Source of the DNA: Yersinia rochesterensis
GTDB taxonomy: Bacteria; Pseudomonadota; Gammaproteobacteria; Enterobacterales; Enterobacteriaceae
Length of the DNA: 64,000 bases
Assembly (NCBI RefSeq): GCF_003600645.1
Contig: NZ_CP032482.1
Location: forward strand, 4,092,001 to 4,156,000
Direction of reading: 5' to 3'
This document shows positions 20,133-32,254 of the stretch, piece after piece. The stretch's first letter is position 1. Each line of letters starts with the position of its first letter. Made by a program: the position numbers and the translations under genes. The notes beneath the pieces were generated by a model. It made no database searches. It was not told the DNA's origin and was given only the letters and a program-made list of their open reading frames with translations.

Positions 20133-21116
20133 ATGATGGTCACACTGGAAGACGTCGCGGTATTAGCCGGGGTTTCCCGCGCTACAGTATCCCGCGTGGT
20201 CAACGGTGATACCAATGTCAAAGCGCAGACGCGCGAAAAAGTCGAACAGGCGGTCGCGGTATTGGGCTATACCCCTAACCCTGCCGCACGGGCACTGGCC
20301 TCCAGCCAAAGTCATACCTTGGGGCTAGTGACCACCTCTTATCGCGGCGGCTTTTTTGGTGCATTGATGGATTGTGTCCAAACTGAAGCTGAATCTCAGG
20401 GTAAACAGCTATTAGTCACTCAAGGGCGGGATAATGCAGATAAAGAATGGCAAGCTATCCAGCGCCTGTATAACTTACGCTGCGATGGTTTAATCTTGCA
20501 TGTCCGTTTTCTCAGTGATGAGAAGCTGCATCAGTTGGCAGCGGCTGGGCGCTCATTTGTGTTATTGGATAGGCTGGTTCCCGGTCTGGAAGCCCGTTGT
20601 GTTACTTTTGATCATCGTCGCGCCAGCCAAATGGCAGCACAGGCATTGATTGATGCCGGCCATCGCCATATTGCTTGTATCAGTGGCTCCGCACAGCGCC
20701 ATTCCAGTGAATTACGCCGTCAGGGTTTTCTTGATGCTATGCAATTAGCCGGTTTAGAGCCGGTGGCCTGTGTAGAAGGGGTTTATGACTTGGAAAGTGG
20801 TCATCAGCGCGCCGATGAAATCCTCAGCCGCCCCAATCTCCCCACCGCCATTTATTGTTGCAACGAAGAAATGGCCATCGGCGCTTTGTTGGCTATCAAT
20901 AAGCACCATTTACAAGTACCGCAGGATATTTCATTGCTTTGCTATGACAGCGGCGAACGCGCCCCATTTGTCCGCCCGGCCTTGACCAGCTTGCATTTCC
21001 CCATTGTAGAAATGGCGCGACATGCAACTCAATTGCTAATTAACCCGTTGATTCCCAACGCCAGTTTCCCACCGGCGATTATCATGCGCGAGTCAGTTAT
21101 GCCGCCCAAGAAGTAG
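20133..21116 (+). CDS. LacI/GalR-family transcriptional regulator
   Basis: 327 residues. The N-terminal LacI HTH (LEDVAVLAGVSRATVSRVVN, about 5-24) with a hinge helix near 50-57 (PAARALASS) is followed by a periplasmic-binding-protein-like sensor domain. It resembles AscG-type regulators. It lies 80 bp after the GH4 gene on the same strand, and a palindromic operator precedes that gene, so it probably controls both. The next ATG (20136) is an equal candidate start, with GGAG upstream. Confidence 0.88.
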   Translation: MMVTLEDVAVLAGVSRATVSRVVNGDTNVKAQTREKVEQAVAVLGYTPNPAARALASSQSHTLGLVTTSYRGGFFGALMDCVQTEAESQGKQLLVTQGRDNADKEWQAIQRLYNLRCDGLILHVRFLSDEKLHQLAAAGRSFVLLDRLVPGLEARCVTFDHRRASQMAAQALIDAGHRHIACISGSAQRHSSELRRQGFLDAMQLAGLEPVACVEGVYDLESGHQRADEILSRPNLPTAIYCCNEEMAIGALLAINKHHLQVPQDISLLCYDSGERAPFVRPALTSLHFPIVEMARHATQLLINPLIPNASFPPAIIMRESVMPPKK

Positions 21117-21455
21117 CTTTTCTGCCAACTCATACAGTACCCGACCACCTTCCTTGCTATCACGACGCTTACTACCACGATACTTACTACCACATCCGTC
21201 TTAGTCGCGCTCAAAGCGCGCTCACATCCCGGTCATATTCAGAATATTTATCCTCTGGCTCACTCCCGAACTGTGACACATCACAATTATTATCAATGAC
21301 ATTTCATAAATTACATTAAAAGTTGAATGTAAATCACAAAAAATCACTATGCCTATGCTAGGATCCGCGGCCTCAGTAGTGAAACTGGTTTGAACGCTTT
21401 CTATAAATGTTCTTACTATTATTGTTTAAATATTATGCTGACACAGGCCCCATCT
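21117..21455. promoter_or_regulatory. Intergenic region before tsgA
   Basis: 339 bp with no credible gene. It contains a 15-bp tandem duplication (21161-21190). Near 21274 a TGTGA-N4-TCACA inverted repeat has spacing two bases too short for a normal CRP site. Possible tsgA promoter elements lie in the AT-rich stretch at about 21300-21360. Confidence 0.55.
21161..21190. repeat. 15-bp tandem duplication between lacI-type gene and tsgA
   Basis: cacgacgcttactac (21161-21175) is followed by cacgatacttactac (21176-21190), with two differences. This is the same unit length as the repeats in tauA, tauC and hslO. Confidence 0.85.
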
Positions 21456-22640
21456 ATGAATAACAGCAATCGCCTTCGACTCACTTGGATCAGTTACCTT
21501 TCATACGCGCTGACCGGTGCGTTAGTTATTGTCACCGGGATGGTGATGGGAAATATCGCAGAGTATTTCAATCTGCCTATTGCCAGTATGAGTAACACAT
21601 TCACTTTCCTTAACGCCGGTATTTTGATCTCTATCTTCCTGAATGCTTGGTTGATGGAAATCATTCCATTAAAACGTCAGTTAGTGTTTGGTTTTATTCT
21701 GATGTTAATTGCTATTGCCGGATTAATGGTTGGCCATAATCTGATGGTCTTCTCCATCAGCATGTTCATTCTAGGGGTTGTCAGCGGGATAACTATGTCG
21801 ATCGGGACATTCCTGGTCACCCATATGTATGAAGGGCGTCAGCGCGGTTCTCGCCTGCTGTTCACCGACTCATTCTTCAGCATGGCTGGGATGATTTTCC
21901 CGGTCGCCGCAGCAATGCTGCTGGCGCGCCATATTGAATGGTACTGGGTTTATGCTTGCATCGGCCTACTGTATGTCGGTATTTTCGTGCTGACATTGTG
22001 CTCTGAATTCCCGGTTCTTGGCCACAAAGCCACTGACCAGAGCAAGCCGGTGGAGAAAGAAAAATGGGGCCTTGGCGTATTATTCCTGGCGATTGCTGCA
22101 CTGTGTTATATCCTCGGCCAACTCGGTTTCATCCAGTGGGTGCCGGAATATGCCACCAAAAACTTCAACATGGATATCAATCAGGCGGGCCAATTGGTCA
22201 GTAACTTCTGGATTTCCTACATGATTGGGATGTGGGCATTCAGCTTTATCCTGCGCTTCTTTGACCTACAGCGCATCGTGACCATACTGGCTGCGCTGGC
22301 GACATTGGCGATGTACATGTTTGTCAGCACCAATAACCCAGAGCACCTGAGCTACTACATTCTGGCGTTAGGTTTTGTTTCCAGTGCTATTTACACCACC
22401 TTGATTACATTGGGTTCACTGCAAACCAAAGTGTCTTCGCCAAAACTGGTGAACTTCATTCTGACCTGCGGCACCGTCGGCACCATGCTGACTTTCGTGG
22501 TCACTGGCCCGATTGTGGCTAACAGTGGTGTTCATGCCGCGCTGGCAACCGCCAATGGTTTGTATCTGACCGTGTTTGTGATGTGTCTGATTCTGGGCTT
22601 CTTCACTAAGCACCGCAGCCACGGCCATACAACCAACTGA
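21456..22640 (+). CDS. tsgA: MFS transporter TsgA
   Basis: 394-residue major facilitator protein with 12 predicted membrane segments. The N-terminus [19 protein letters not shown] and the [22 protein letters not shown] block identify TsgA. Its substrate is not established. The start chosen is ATG 21456 (MNNSNRLRL), which gives the family length; the frame extends 22 codons further up without support. In E. coli it directly precedes nirB; here codA lies between them. A terminator follows. Confidence 0.94.
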   Translation: MNNSNRLRLTWISYLSYALTGALVIVTGMVMGNIAEYFNLPIASMSNTFTFLNAGILISIFLNAWLMEIIPLKRQLVFGFILMLIAIAGLMVGHNLMVFSISMFILGVVSGITMSIGTFLVTHMYEGRQRGSRLLFTDSFFSMAGMIFPVAAAMLLARHIEWYWVYACIGLLYVGIFVLTLCSEFPVLGHKATDQSKPVEKEKWGLGVLFLAIAALCYILGQLGFIQWVPEYATKNFNMDINQAGQLVSNFWISYMIGMWAFSFILRFFDLQRIVTILAALATLAMYMFVSTNNPEHLSYYILALGFVSSAIYTTLITLGSLQTKVSSPKLVNFILTCGTVGTMLTFVVTGPIVANSGVHAALATANGLYLTVFVMCLILGFFTKHRSHGHTTN

Positions 22641-22652
22641 TTTAGCTGTTTT

Positions 22653-22697
22653 ATTGCCCTGCCGCCATCTCGGTTGCAGGGCAATCACTGTTTTTTT
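22653..22697. terminator. Terminator between tsgA and codA
   Basis: ATTGCCCTGC (22653-22662) pairs with GCAGGGCAAT (22676-22685) and is followed by cactg and TTTTTTT on the plus strand. It ends tsgA. The T-run abuts the codA stop, so it may also serve codA, though the minus-strand tail (AAAACAGCTAAA) is poor. Confidence 0.85.
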
Positions 22698-23991
22698 ATT
22701 TAAAGCTAACTATTTCTTCCTGCCCTAAATATATCCGACTTTCTGTCGGTTGCGTCTTGGCGATCACCACGCCATGGCGAATAGAATAATGCACCGGTAC
22801 CTGTCGCCGTACAGCATCAAAACCATTGTCGGCGGGCAGAATAATCACGTTAGCGCTATTCCCCGGCTGCAAACCATAATCCGACAAATTCAACGTTCTG
22901 GCGCTGTGGGTGGTGATCAAATTCAGCCCATCATTGATTTGGCCATAGCCCATCAACTGACAGATATGTAATCCCATATGCAGCACCTGCAACATATTGG
23001 CGGTGCCCAGTGGATACCACGGGTCGAACACATCGTCATGACCGAAACAAACATTAATCTCTGCCGCCAGCATCTCTTTCACCCGAGTAATACCGCGCCG
23101 CTTGGGATAAGTGTCAAAGCGCCCTTGCAAGTGAATATTTACCAGCGGGTTAGCAACAAAATTAATGCCGGACATTTTCAGCAGACGGAATAACCGCGAG
23201 GTATAAGCGCCATTATAAGAGTGCATCGCCGTGGTATGGCTGGCGGTCACCCGTGCGCCCATGTTCTCCCGGTGCGCCAATGCCGCCACCGTTTCGACAA
23301 AGCGCGACTGTTCATCATCAATTTCATCACAATGAACATCCACCAGCCGCTGATATTTCTGCGCCAATGCAAAGGCAATATGCAGCGATTCGACGCCATA
23401 TTCACGAGTAAATTCAAAATGAGGAATCGCGCCAACCACATCAGCGCCTAGCCGCAGCGCCTCTTCCAGCAGTGCGGCCCCCTCGGGATAAGAGAGAATT
23501 CCCTCTTGTGGGAAGGCCACAATCTGCATATCCACCCACGGACTGACTTCTTCTTTGACTTCCAACATCGCGCTCAAAGCGGTCAAACTGGGGTCAGAAA
23601 CATCAACATGGGTGCGAACATGCTGAATTCCATTGGCTATTTGCCATTTTAAGGTTTGCCAGGCGCGCTGTTTAACATCCTCGCGAGTCAGTAGCGCTTT
23701 GCGCTCAGCCCAGCGCTCAATGCCCTCAAACAAGGTGCCGGATTGATTCCAACTGGGCTGCCCGGCAGTTTGAGTGGTATCCAGATGAATATGCGGCTCA
23801 ATAAATGGCGGCAAAGCCAGCCCACCTTGTGCATCCAATATCCCCTCACCGGCGACGGTCTGCTCCGGTTGTGGCGCAATCGCGGTGATTTTGCCGTCTG
23901 CAATGGTTATCTGCCACAGCCCCGTTTGCCCACTAAGGCGGACATTATTGATAGTGTTTAATAAATGAGGGGTTAAAGATTTGCCCGCCAT
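22696..23991 (-). CDS. codA: Cytosine deaminase CodA
   Basis: Amidohydrolase that converts cytosine to uracil and ammonia for pyrimidine salvage. It is 431 residues from ATG 23991, with GGAGG 5 nt upstream. Metal ligands: His67 and His69 in EPHIHLD, and later His/Glu in [16 protein letters not shown] and GHDDVFDPW. Sequence blocks match E. coli CodA throughout. The cytosine permease gene codB, normally just upstream of codA, is absent, so uptake must be encoded elsewhere. Confidence 0.95.
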   Translation of the reverse strand: MAGKSLTPHLLNTINNVRLSGQTGLWQITIADGKITAIAPQPEQTVAGEGILDAQGGLALPPFIEPHIHLDTTQTAGQPSWNQSGTLFEGIERWAERKALLTREDVKQRAWQTLKWQIANGIQHVRTHVDVSDPSLTALSAMLEVKEEVSPWVDMQIVAFPQEGILSYPEGAALLEEALRLGADVVGAIPHFEFTREYGVESLHIAFALAQKYQRLVDVHCDEIDDEQSRFVETVAALAHRENMGARVTASHTTAMHSYNGAYTSRLFRLLKMSGINFVANPLVNIHLQGRFDTYPKRRGITRVKEMLAAEINVCFGHDDVFDPWYPLGTANMLQVLHMGLHICQLMGYGQINDGLNLITTHSARTLNLSDYGLQPGNSANVIILPADNGFDAVRRQVPVHYSIRHGVVIAKTQPTESRIYLGQEEIVSFK

Positions 23992-24173
23992 AAAGGCCTC
24001 CATGATTGTTTTTCATTATTACCCTTTAGCTTACCCGACCCATCTCCCCTCGCCCGATTTTCTTTTAATAAAACACCGTTTTATTTTAATAAATCAAAAA
24101 ACCAAAACTGAAACCATTCAGCTAAACATGAATGAAATCCACAACTTATAAAAAACGTTAAAAATCAGCCATC

Positions 24174-24189
24174 TACCACCTTAGAGGTA
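24174..24189 (+). promoter_or_regulatory. Possible NarL/NarP 7-2-7 site upstream of nirB
   Basis: TACCACC-TT-AGAGGTA is an inverted pair of NarL-like heptamers with the 7-2-7 spacing used by NarL and NarP. It lies 14 bp before the FNR box, about as in E. coli nirB. The left half is an imperfect match. Confidence 0.6.
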
Positions 24190-24202
24190 TATAGGGAGCA
24201 AA

Positions 24203-24216
24203 TTGATTTACATCAA
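24203..24216 (+). promoter_or_regulatory. FNR box of the nirB promoter
   Basis: TTGATTTACATCAA is a perfect match to the FNR consensus TTGAT-N4-ATCAA and equals the E. coli nirB site. Placed at -41.5 it predicts a start near 24251, about 23 nt before the nirB ATG. It implies anaerobic activation of nirBDC-cysG. Confidence 0.93.
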
Positions 24217-24273
24217 TAAGTGCGCCGTGCGGAAGATTAAGGTGAGGGTAGAAAATTAAAAATTGAGGCAAAA

Positions 24274-26820
24274 ATGAGCAAAGTCAAGCTTGCCATCATC
24301 GGCAACGGCATGGTCGGCCACCGCTTTATTGAAGACTTATTAGATAAAGCAGATAAAGACCAATTTGAGATAACCGTATTTTGCGAAGAACCGCGCATCG
24401 CTTATGACCGGGTTCATCTTTCTTCTTATTTCTCCCACCACACTGCGGAAGAACTGTCACTGGTTCGCGAAGGTTTTTATGAAAAGCACGGCGTCAATGT
24501 GCTGGTCGGCGAACGCGCGATTACCATCAATCGTAAAGAGAAAGTCATCCATTCCAACAGCGGCCGTACTCTGTATTACGACAAGCTGATTATGGCGACG
24601 GGCTCTTATCCGTGGATCCCGCCGATTAAAGGCAGCGAAGGGCAAGATTGCTTTGTTTACCGCACCATTGAAGACTTAAATGCCATTGAAGCTTGCACCC
24701 GTCGCAGCAAACGCGGGGCGGTGATCGGCGGCGGGTTATTAGGATTGGAAGCGGCTGGCGCACTGAAAAGCCTCGGCGTTGAAACTCATGTCATTGAATT
24801 TGCACCCGTATTGATGGCTGAACAGCTTGATCCCATGGGCGGTGACCAACTGCGCCAGAAGATTGAGCGCATGGGCGTCCGAGTTCACACCGGCAAAAAT
24901 ACGCAAGAAATTGTCCATAGCGGGCAAAACAGCCGCAAAACTATGCTGTTTGCTGATGGTTCGCAGCTGGAAGTCGATTTTATCGTCTTTTCCACCGGCA
25001 TCCGTCCACAAGACAAACTGGCCCATCAATGCGGTTTAGCCACAGCACGCCGTGGTGGTATTGCTATCAATGATAATTGCCAGACCTCTGATCCGGATGT
25101 GTACGCCATTGGCGAATGCGCATCATGGCAAGAGCGGACTTTCGGACTGGTTGCGCCGGGTTACAAAATGGCGCAAGTGACCGCCGACCATTTATTGGGC
25201 CGTGAAAATGCTTTCCACGGCGCGGACATGAGCGCCAAGCTCAAACTACTGGGGGTAGATGTCGGCGGAATTGGTGATGCCCATGGCCGCACTGAAGGCG
25301 CGCGCAGTTATGTCTATCTGGATGAAAGTAAAGAGATTTACAAGCGTTTGGTAGTCAGTGCCGACAACAAAACCCTGCTCGGGGCAGTGCTGGTGGGCGA
25401 TACCAGCGATTACGGCAATCTGCTGCAATTGGCACTGAACAATATTGAGCTACCGGAAAATCCAGACAGTCTGATTTTACCGGCTCATGCCGGTAGCAAA
25501 CCGGCGATGGGGGTCGACTCCCTGCCGGACAGTGCGCAAATCTGCTCCTGTTTTGATGTCACCAAGGGCGATATTATTCAGGCTATCGGCCAGGGCTGCC
25601 ATACCGTGGCGGCGCTGAAATCGGCTACCAAAGCCGGTACCGGCTGCGGCGGCTGTATTCCACTCGTCACCCAAGTGTTAAATGCCGAACTCAGCAAGCA
25701 AGGTATTGAAGTTAATCATCATTTATGTGAGCACTTTGCCTATTCGCGCCAAGAGCTATACCACCTGATTCGCGTTGAACAGATTAAAAATTTCGATGCC
25801 TTGCTGGAAAAATACGGCAAAGGTTACGGCTGCGAAGTCTGTAAACCGACGGTCGGCTCACTGCTGGCATCCTGCTGGAATGAATATGTCTTGGAACCGC
25901 AACATACCCCGTTGCAAGACACCAACGACAACTTCCTCGGCAATATCCAAAAAGACGGCACTTACTCGGTTATCCCGCGCTCACCGGGTGGGGAAATCAC
26001 CCCTGACGGCTTGCTGGCCATAGGCCGCATCGCCAAAGAATATAATCTCTACACCAAACTGACTGGCTCACAGCGCGTCGGGATGTTTGGCGCGCAAAAA
26101 GACGACCTGCCCGCTATCTGGGCGCAGTTGATTGAAGCGGGCTTTGAGACCGGACACGCCTATGCCAAAGCCCTGCGCATGGCAAAAACCTGTGTCGGTA
26201 GCACCTGGTGCCGCTTTGGCGTGGGTGACAGCGTTGGCTTTGGTGTGGCGCTGGAACACCGTTATAAGGGCATCCGCACACCACACAAAATGAAATTTGG
26301 TGTCTCCGGCTGTACCCGTGAATGTTCTGAAGCACAGGGCAAAGATGTCGGGATTATTGCCACCGAAAATGGCTGGAACTTGTATGTTTGCGGTAACGGC
26401 GGCATGAAACCTCGTCATGCGGATTTACTGGCAGCGGATCTGGACGAAGAAACCCTGATGCGCTATCTCGACCGCTTTATGATGTTCTATATCCGCACCG
26501 CCGATAAGCTGCAACGCACCTCGGTGTGGCTGGAAAGTCTGGAGGGCGGCATTAATTACCTGCGCGCCGTTATTCTCGACGACAAACTGGGCATTAATGA
26601 TCAGCTCGAAACTGATATTGCCCGTCTGCGCGACAAAGTCGTCTGCGAATGGAAAGTCACCGTGGAAAACCCTGCGGCGCAAGTCCGTTTCGCCCACTTT
26701 ATCAACAGCCCGCTGCGCGACCCCAATGTACAAGTGGTGCGCGAACGCGACCAACATCGCCCGGCCCGCCCGGAAGAACGCATCCCAGTCCGGATGCTGG
26801 AACTGGAGGAAAACCTATGA
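24274..26820 (+). CDS. nirB: NADH-dependent nitrite reductase large subunit NirB
   Basis: Cytoplasmic enzyme that reduces nitrite to ammonium with NADH; 848 residues. An FAD/NAD-binding half (IGNGMVGHRF at 9-18; IGGGLLGLEAAG near 150) is followed by a BFD-like [2Fe-2S] region (CSCFDVTKGD, GCGGCIP). The C-terminal siroheme/[4Fe-4S] domain has Cys ligands in KTCVGSTWC and SGCTRECSEAQG. It starts nirB-nirD-nirC-cysG under an FNR box, and its stop overlaps the nirD ATG. Confidence 0.97.
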   Translation: MSKVKLAIIGNGMVGHRFIEDLLDKADKDQFEITVFCEEPRIAYDRVHLSSYFSHHTAEELSLVREGFYEKHGVNVLVGERAITINRKEKVIHSNSGRTLYYDKLIMATGSYPWIPPIKGSEGQDCFVYRTIEDLNAIEACTRRSKRGAVIGGGLLGLEAAGALKSLGVETHVIEFAPVLMAEQLDPMGGDQLRQKIERMGVRVHTGKNTQEIVHSGQNSRKTMLFADGSQLEVDFIVFSTGIRPQDKLAHQCGLATARRGGIAINDNCQTSDPDVYAIGECASWQERTFGLVAPGYKMAQVTADHLLGRENAFHGADMSAKLKLLGVDVGGIGDAHGRTEGARSYVYLDESKEIYKRLVVSADNKTLLGAVLVGDTSDYGNLLQLALNNIELPENPDSLILPAHAGSKPAMGVDSLPDSAQICSCFDVTKGDIIQAIGQGCHTVAALKSATKAGTGCGGCIPLVTQVLNAELSKQGIEVNHHLCEHFAYSRQELYHLIRVEQIKNFDALLEKYGKGYGCEVCKPTVGSLLASCWNEYVLEPQHTPLQDTNDNFLGNIQKDGTYSVIPRSPGGEITPDGLLAIGRIAKEYNLYTKLTGSQRVGMFGAQKDDLPAIWAQLIEAGFETGHAYAKALRMAKTCVGSTWCRFGVGDSVGFGVALEHRYKGIRTPHKMKFGVSGCTRECSEAQGKDVGIIATENGWNLYVCGNGGMKPRHADLLAADLDEETLMRYLDRFMMFYIRTADKLQRTSVWLESLEGGINYLRAVILDDKLGINDQLETDIARLRDKVVCEWKVTVENPAAQVRFAHFINSPLRDPNVQVVRERDQHRPARPEERIPVRMLELEENL

Positions 26821-27143
26821 GCCAGTGGATCCCACTTTGCCCATTAAATGACATTTTGCCCGGTAGCGGCGTATGCGGTCTGATTGGCGAGCATCACGTC
26901 GCGGTCTTCCGGCCTTATACCGACGAACATGTTTTTGCTATCAGCAATATTGACCCCTTTGCTCAGGCCAGCGTGTTGTCGCGTGGATTAATTGCAGAAC
27001 ATCAAGGTGACTTGTGGGTGGCTAGCCCCCTGAAAAAACAGCATTTTCGCCTGCATGATGGTTTATGTCTGGAAGATGAATCTCGCTCAGTGACCCATTA
27101 CGACGTGCGGGTTCGTGACGGCATAGTGCAAGTCAAAGCGTAA
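26817..27143 (+). CDS. nirD: Nitrite reductase small subunit NirD
   Basis: 108-residue Rieske-fold subunit of NADH-nitrite reductase. As in other NirD proteins the Rieske cluster ligands are absent: the expected Cys-His pairs are not seen in AISNIDPFAQASVLSRG. The ATG overlaps the nirB TGA (ATGA). The start at MSQWIPLCP gives the usual length; a frame reading upstream through nirB is a shadow. Confidence 0.95.
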   Translation: MSQWIPLCPLNDILPGSGVCGLIGEHHVAVFRPYTDEHVFAISNIDPFAQASVLSRGLIAEHQGDLWVASPLKKQHFRLHDGLCLEDESRSVTHYDVRVRDGIVQVKA

Positions 27144-27263
27144 TAGATAACGGGTTCTGGCAAATGCCGGATGCTGATAAAAATAACTTCAATTATCCCC
27201 AAGGATATTGGCGTCGCAGCAAACACTGCTGCGGCGTCGAGAGCTAGGGGACTGGGATAGAAT

Positions 27264-28070
27264 ATGTATACAGACACCATCAACAAATGCGCGGCCAATG
27301 CGGCCCGAATCGTCAAACTGGCGAAAGAAAGCCCGCTGGGCTTTTGGATTGGTTCGGCAATGGCCGGTGCCTATGTCGGCCTTGGCATTATTCTGATTTT
27401 CACACTGGGTAACCTGATTGACCCGGCTTACCGCCCATTAGTGATGGGAGCCACCTTTGGTCTGGCGTTGACCTTGGTGATTATTGCCGGCTCTGAATTG
27501 TTTACCGGTCACACCATGTTCCTGACCTTTGGTGTCAAAGCCGGCACCATCAAATCCAGCCAAATGTGGGCAGTTTTACCACAAACCTGGCTGGGGAATT
27601 TGTTGGGTTCTGTTTTTGTCGCCCTGCTCTATTACTACGGCGGCGGCAATTTGCTGTCCGTTGACACCAGTTTGGTACACACCGCGGCGCTGGCAAAAAC
27701 CTCTGCGCCCGCTATGACCTTATTCTTCAAGGGTGTATTATGTAACTGGCTGGTTTGTCTGGCAATCTGGATGGCAATCCGCGTAGAGGGTGCTGCCAAA
27801 TTCATTGCCATCTGGTGGTGTTTGCTGGCCTTTATTGCCTCTGGTTACGAACACTCAGTGGCCAATATGACCCTATTTGCGTTGTCGTGGTTTGGTCATC
27901 ACAGTGAGGCTTATACCTTAAGCGGCATCGGCCACAACCTGTTATGGGTCACACTGGGCAATACCTTGTCAGGCGCGGTGTTTATGGGGCAGGGCTACTG
28001 GTATGCCACCCCACGGGAACAACGCCCACAGCCAGCGGCCATCAATGCGCCACAAGCAGTGCAAGAGTGA
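27264..28070 (+). CDS. nirC: Nitrite transporter NirC
   Basis: 268-residue formate/nitrite channel of the FNT family with about six membrane segments. FNT blocks GSELFTGHTM and NWLVCLAIWMA line the pore, and conserved His residues lie in GYEHSVANM. It moves nitrite across the inner membrane for NirBD. It lies 120 bp after nirD. Confidence 0.95.
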   Translation: MYTDTINKCAANAARIVKLAKESPLGFWIGSAMAGAYVGLGIILIFTLGNLIDPAYRPLVMGATFGLALTLVIIAGSELFTGHTMFLTFGVKAGTIKSSQMWAVLPQTWLGNLLGSVFVALLYYYGGGNLLSVDTSLVHTAALAKTSAPAMTLFFKGVLCNWLVCLAIWMAIRVEGAAKFIAIWWCLLAFIASGYEHSVANMTLFALSWFGHHSEAYTLSGIGHNLLWVTLGNTLSGAVFMGQGYWYATPREQRPQPAAINAPQAVQE

Positions 28071-28120
28071 GTTATACGAGGTCGATTGATAGCTCAGTGA
28101 GTGAAGAGTTTACCGCACCG

Positions 28121-28156
28121 AGGGGCACTCCGGCGACTTACGTCGCTACGACCCCA
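28121..28156. repeat. Nested hairpin between nirC and cysG
   Basis: GCGAC-TTAC-GTCGC (28133-28146) lies inside a wider GGGG/CCCC pairing (28122-28125 with 28152-28155). It is not followed by a T-run, so it is more likely an RNA processing or attenuation structure than a terminator. The rest of the 194-bp gap shows nothing I can name. Confidence 0.55.
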
Positions 28157-28264
28157 ACGGCACGATTCCCCTTCAATTGACTTTATCAGCAGTCTGATAC
28201 CCGAATTCACCAGCTCTTAGGGGCTGGTTTTACCCCCTAGCGGCCTCAACCTGAAGGATTGCCC

Positions 28265-29683
28265 ATGGACTACTTCCCGATTTTCTGCCAACTGCAAAAC
28301 AAAGCCTGCCTGCTGGTCGGTGGAGGTGAAGTGGCCGAACGCAAAGCCCGCTTGTTGCTGGATGCCGGTGCCGCCGTCACCGTCAATGCGTGCGAGTTTA
28401 CGCCGCAGTTTCATGATTGGGCTGATGAGGGGCGGCTTTCTTTAGTCAGCAGCGAGTTTGTACCCGGGCTATTGGCAGAAAAATGGCTGGTGATTGCCGC
28501 AACGGATCAGGTGGCCGTCAATGCTTTGGTTTATCAAAGTGCCAATCAACAGCGGGTGTTCTGCAATGTAGTTGATGACCCGAAACGCACCAGTTTTATC
28601 ATGCCATCAATCATTGACCGCTCTCCTATCATGATTGCCATCTCCTCGGGCGGTAAAGCGCCAGTATTAGCGCGATTGCTGCGAGAGAAACTCGAGGCCA
28701 TGCTGCCACAGCATTTGGGGCAGTTAGCACAGTTAGCGGGCAATTTACGCCAGCGGGTGAAACAGCATTTTGCCGCCATGACTGACCGCCGCCGCTTCTG
28801 GGAAAAACTGCTGACCCACGACCGGCTGGCGCAATCACTGGCGAATGAGGATCAGGTGCAAGTCGAGCAGCATGTTGAGCAACTGTTCAATACGCCACTG
28901 TCTGACCGCGGTGAAGTGGTGTTGGTGGGGGCCGGGCCGGGCGATGCCGGTTTGCTGACATTGAAAGGTTTGCAGCAGATTCAGCAAGCAGACGTGGTGG
29001 TCTATGACCGGCTGGTGTCCGATGAAGTAATGAATTTGGTGCGCCGCGATGCCGAGCGCATTTTTGTCGGCAAAGAGTCTGGCCGCCATAGTGTTCCACA
29101 AGATCAAATCAATCAGATTCTTTTGCAGCAGGCGCAGCAGGGGAAACGTGTGGTGCGCTTGAAAGGCGGCGACCCGTTTATTTTTGGCCGTGGCGGCGAA
29201 GAACTGGAAACACTGGCAGATTACAATATTCCGTTTTCCGTGGTGCCGGGGATAACAGCGGCGTCTGGCTGCTCAGCCTACAGCGGCATTCCCCTAACTC
29301 ACCGCGATCACGCCCAAAGTGTGCGGCTGATTACCGGCCACGCCAAGAAAGACAGTCAGTTAGATTGGGCCAATCTGGCGGCAGAAAAGCAAACTCTGGT
29401 GTTTTATATGGGGTTATCACAAGCGGGCGAGATTCAGCAGCAATTAATTCGGCACGGCATGCCAGCCACTACGCCAGTTGCTCTGGTCGAGAATGGCACC
29501 TCGCGACATCAGCGGGTAGTCAGCGGCGAACTGAGTCAATTGGCACTGCTTTCGCAGCAGGTCAGCAGCCCGAGCTTGATTATTGTCGGCAGTGTGGTCA
29601 GTTTGCGCAAAAAACTGAATTGGTTTTCCAGTGCGGAACACGGCAAAGCTGAGGTAAAGGAGCAAATTGAACAGGTGGGTTAA
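28265..29683 (+). CDS. cysG: Siroheme synthase CysG
   Basis: Multifunctional enzyme that makes siroheme from uroporphyrinogen III, needed by NirB and sulfite reductase; 472 residues. The N-terminal dehydrogenase/ferrochelatase half has [15 protein letters not shown] near 16-30 and [15 protein letters not shown]. The C-terminal methyltransferase half has [15 protein letters not shown] near 220-234, VVYDRLVS and [18 protein letters not shown] precedes the ATG at 28265. It is the last gene of the nir group. Confidence 0.97.
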   Translation: MDYFPIFCQLQNKACLLVGGGEVAERKARLLLDAGAAVTVNACEFTPQFHDWADEGRLSLVSSEFVPGLLAEKWLVIAATDQVAVNALVYQSANQQRVFCNVVDDPKRTSFIMPSIIDRSPIMIAISSGGKAPVLARLLREKLEAMLPQHLGQLAQLAGNLRQRVKQHFAAMTDRRRFWEKLLTHDRLAQSLANEDQVQVEQHVEQLFNTPLSDRGEVVLVGAGPGDAGLLTLKGLQQIQQADVVVYDRLVSDEVMNLVRRDAERIFVGKESGRHSVPQDQINQILLQQAQQGKRVVRLKGGDPFIFGRGGEELETLADYNIPFSVVPGITAASGCSAYSGIPLTHRDHAQSVRLITGHAKKDSQLDWANLAAEKQTLVFYMGLSQAGEIQQQLIRHGMPATTPVALVENGTSRHQRVVSGELSQLALLSQQVSSPSLIIVGSVVSLRKKLNWFSSAEHGKAEVKEQIEQVG

Positions 29684-29697
29684 ACTGAATTGACTCT

Positions 29698-29719
29698 GAA
29701 GGGGGAGAAATCCCCCTTC
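29698..29719. terminator. Hairpin between cysG and trpS
   Basis: A perfect 9-bp stem, GAAGGGGGA with TCCCCCTTC, has a GAAA tetraloop. It lies between the convergent ends of cysG and trpS with no T-run on either side. Bidirectional termination is likely from position, though it may need Rho. Confidence 0.65.
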
Positions 29720-29742
29720 GACTGACGCACTGATTGATTCAC

Positions 29743-31475
<1,733 letters not shown>

Positions 31476-31483
<8 letters not shown>

Positions 31484-32153
31484 GGGCAGATTTGGCCAAT
31501 TCACTGCGCATGGCATCAATCACACTTTTATAGTCCGGCTGACTAAAGATTGCCGAACCGGCGACAAACATATCAGCACCGGCAGCCGCGATATCGCGGA
31601 TATTATCCACTTTGACGCCGCCATCTACTTCCAGACGAATGTCATAGCCGCTGTCATCAATCAGCTTGCGCACTTGCTTCATTTTGTTCAGTGTTTCGGG
31701 AATGAAAGACTGCCCGCCGAAGCCGGGGTTCACCGACATCAGCAAAATAACATCCAGCTTATCCATCACATAATCAAGGTAGCTAAGCGGGGTGGCGGGG
31801 TTAAACACCAAACCCGCCTTGCAGCCACTCTCTTTGATGAGTTGCAAAGTGCGGTCAACATGCTCTGAAGCTTCAGGATGGAATGAAATATACGTGGCAC
31901 CGGCTTTGGCGAAATCCGGGACAATACGATCGACCGGTTTCACCATCAGATGGACATCAATAGGGGCGGTAATACCGTAATCACGCAAAGCCTTGCACAC
32001 CATCGGCCCGATAGTCAGATTAGGAACGTAATGATTGTCCATCACATCAAAATGCACAACATCAGCACCGGCAGCAAGCACCTTAGCGGTATCGTCGCCC
32101 AGGCGGGCAAAATCTGCTGACAGAATAGACGGGGCAATTAAAAACTTTTTCAT
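31476..32153 (-). CDS. rpe: Ribulose-phosphate 3-epimerase Rpe
   Basis: TIM-barrel enzyme of the pentose phosphate pathway interconverting ribulose-5-phosphate and xylulose-5-phosphate; 225 residues, the E. coli length, from ATG 32153 ([15 protein letters not shown]). Metal-binding residues lie in [18 protein letters not shown] and LEVDGGV. It keeps the dam-rpe-gph-trpS order. Confidence 0.97.
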
Positions 32154-32254
32154 CCGCTTCTCCAAACGTATCTCTTTGTTTTATGAGGTTTCAGCGTAAC
32201 AAGCTTTTCTCACAAACCATGGGGTTTGAATCTTTACCGAGCGGCAGTTCCCGC

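Noticed and set aside
21273..21288. TGTGA-N4-TCACA before tsgA as a CRP site
   Set aside because: CRP needs six bases between the half sites; the four-base spacing puts them on the wrong helix faces.
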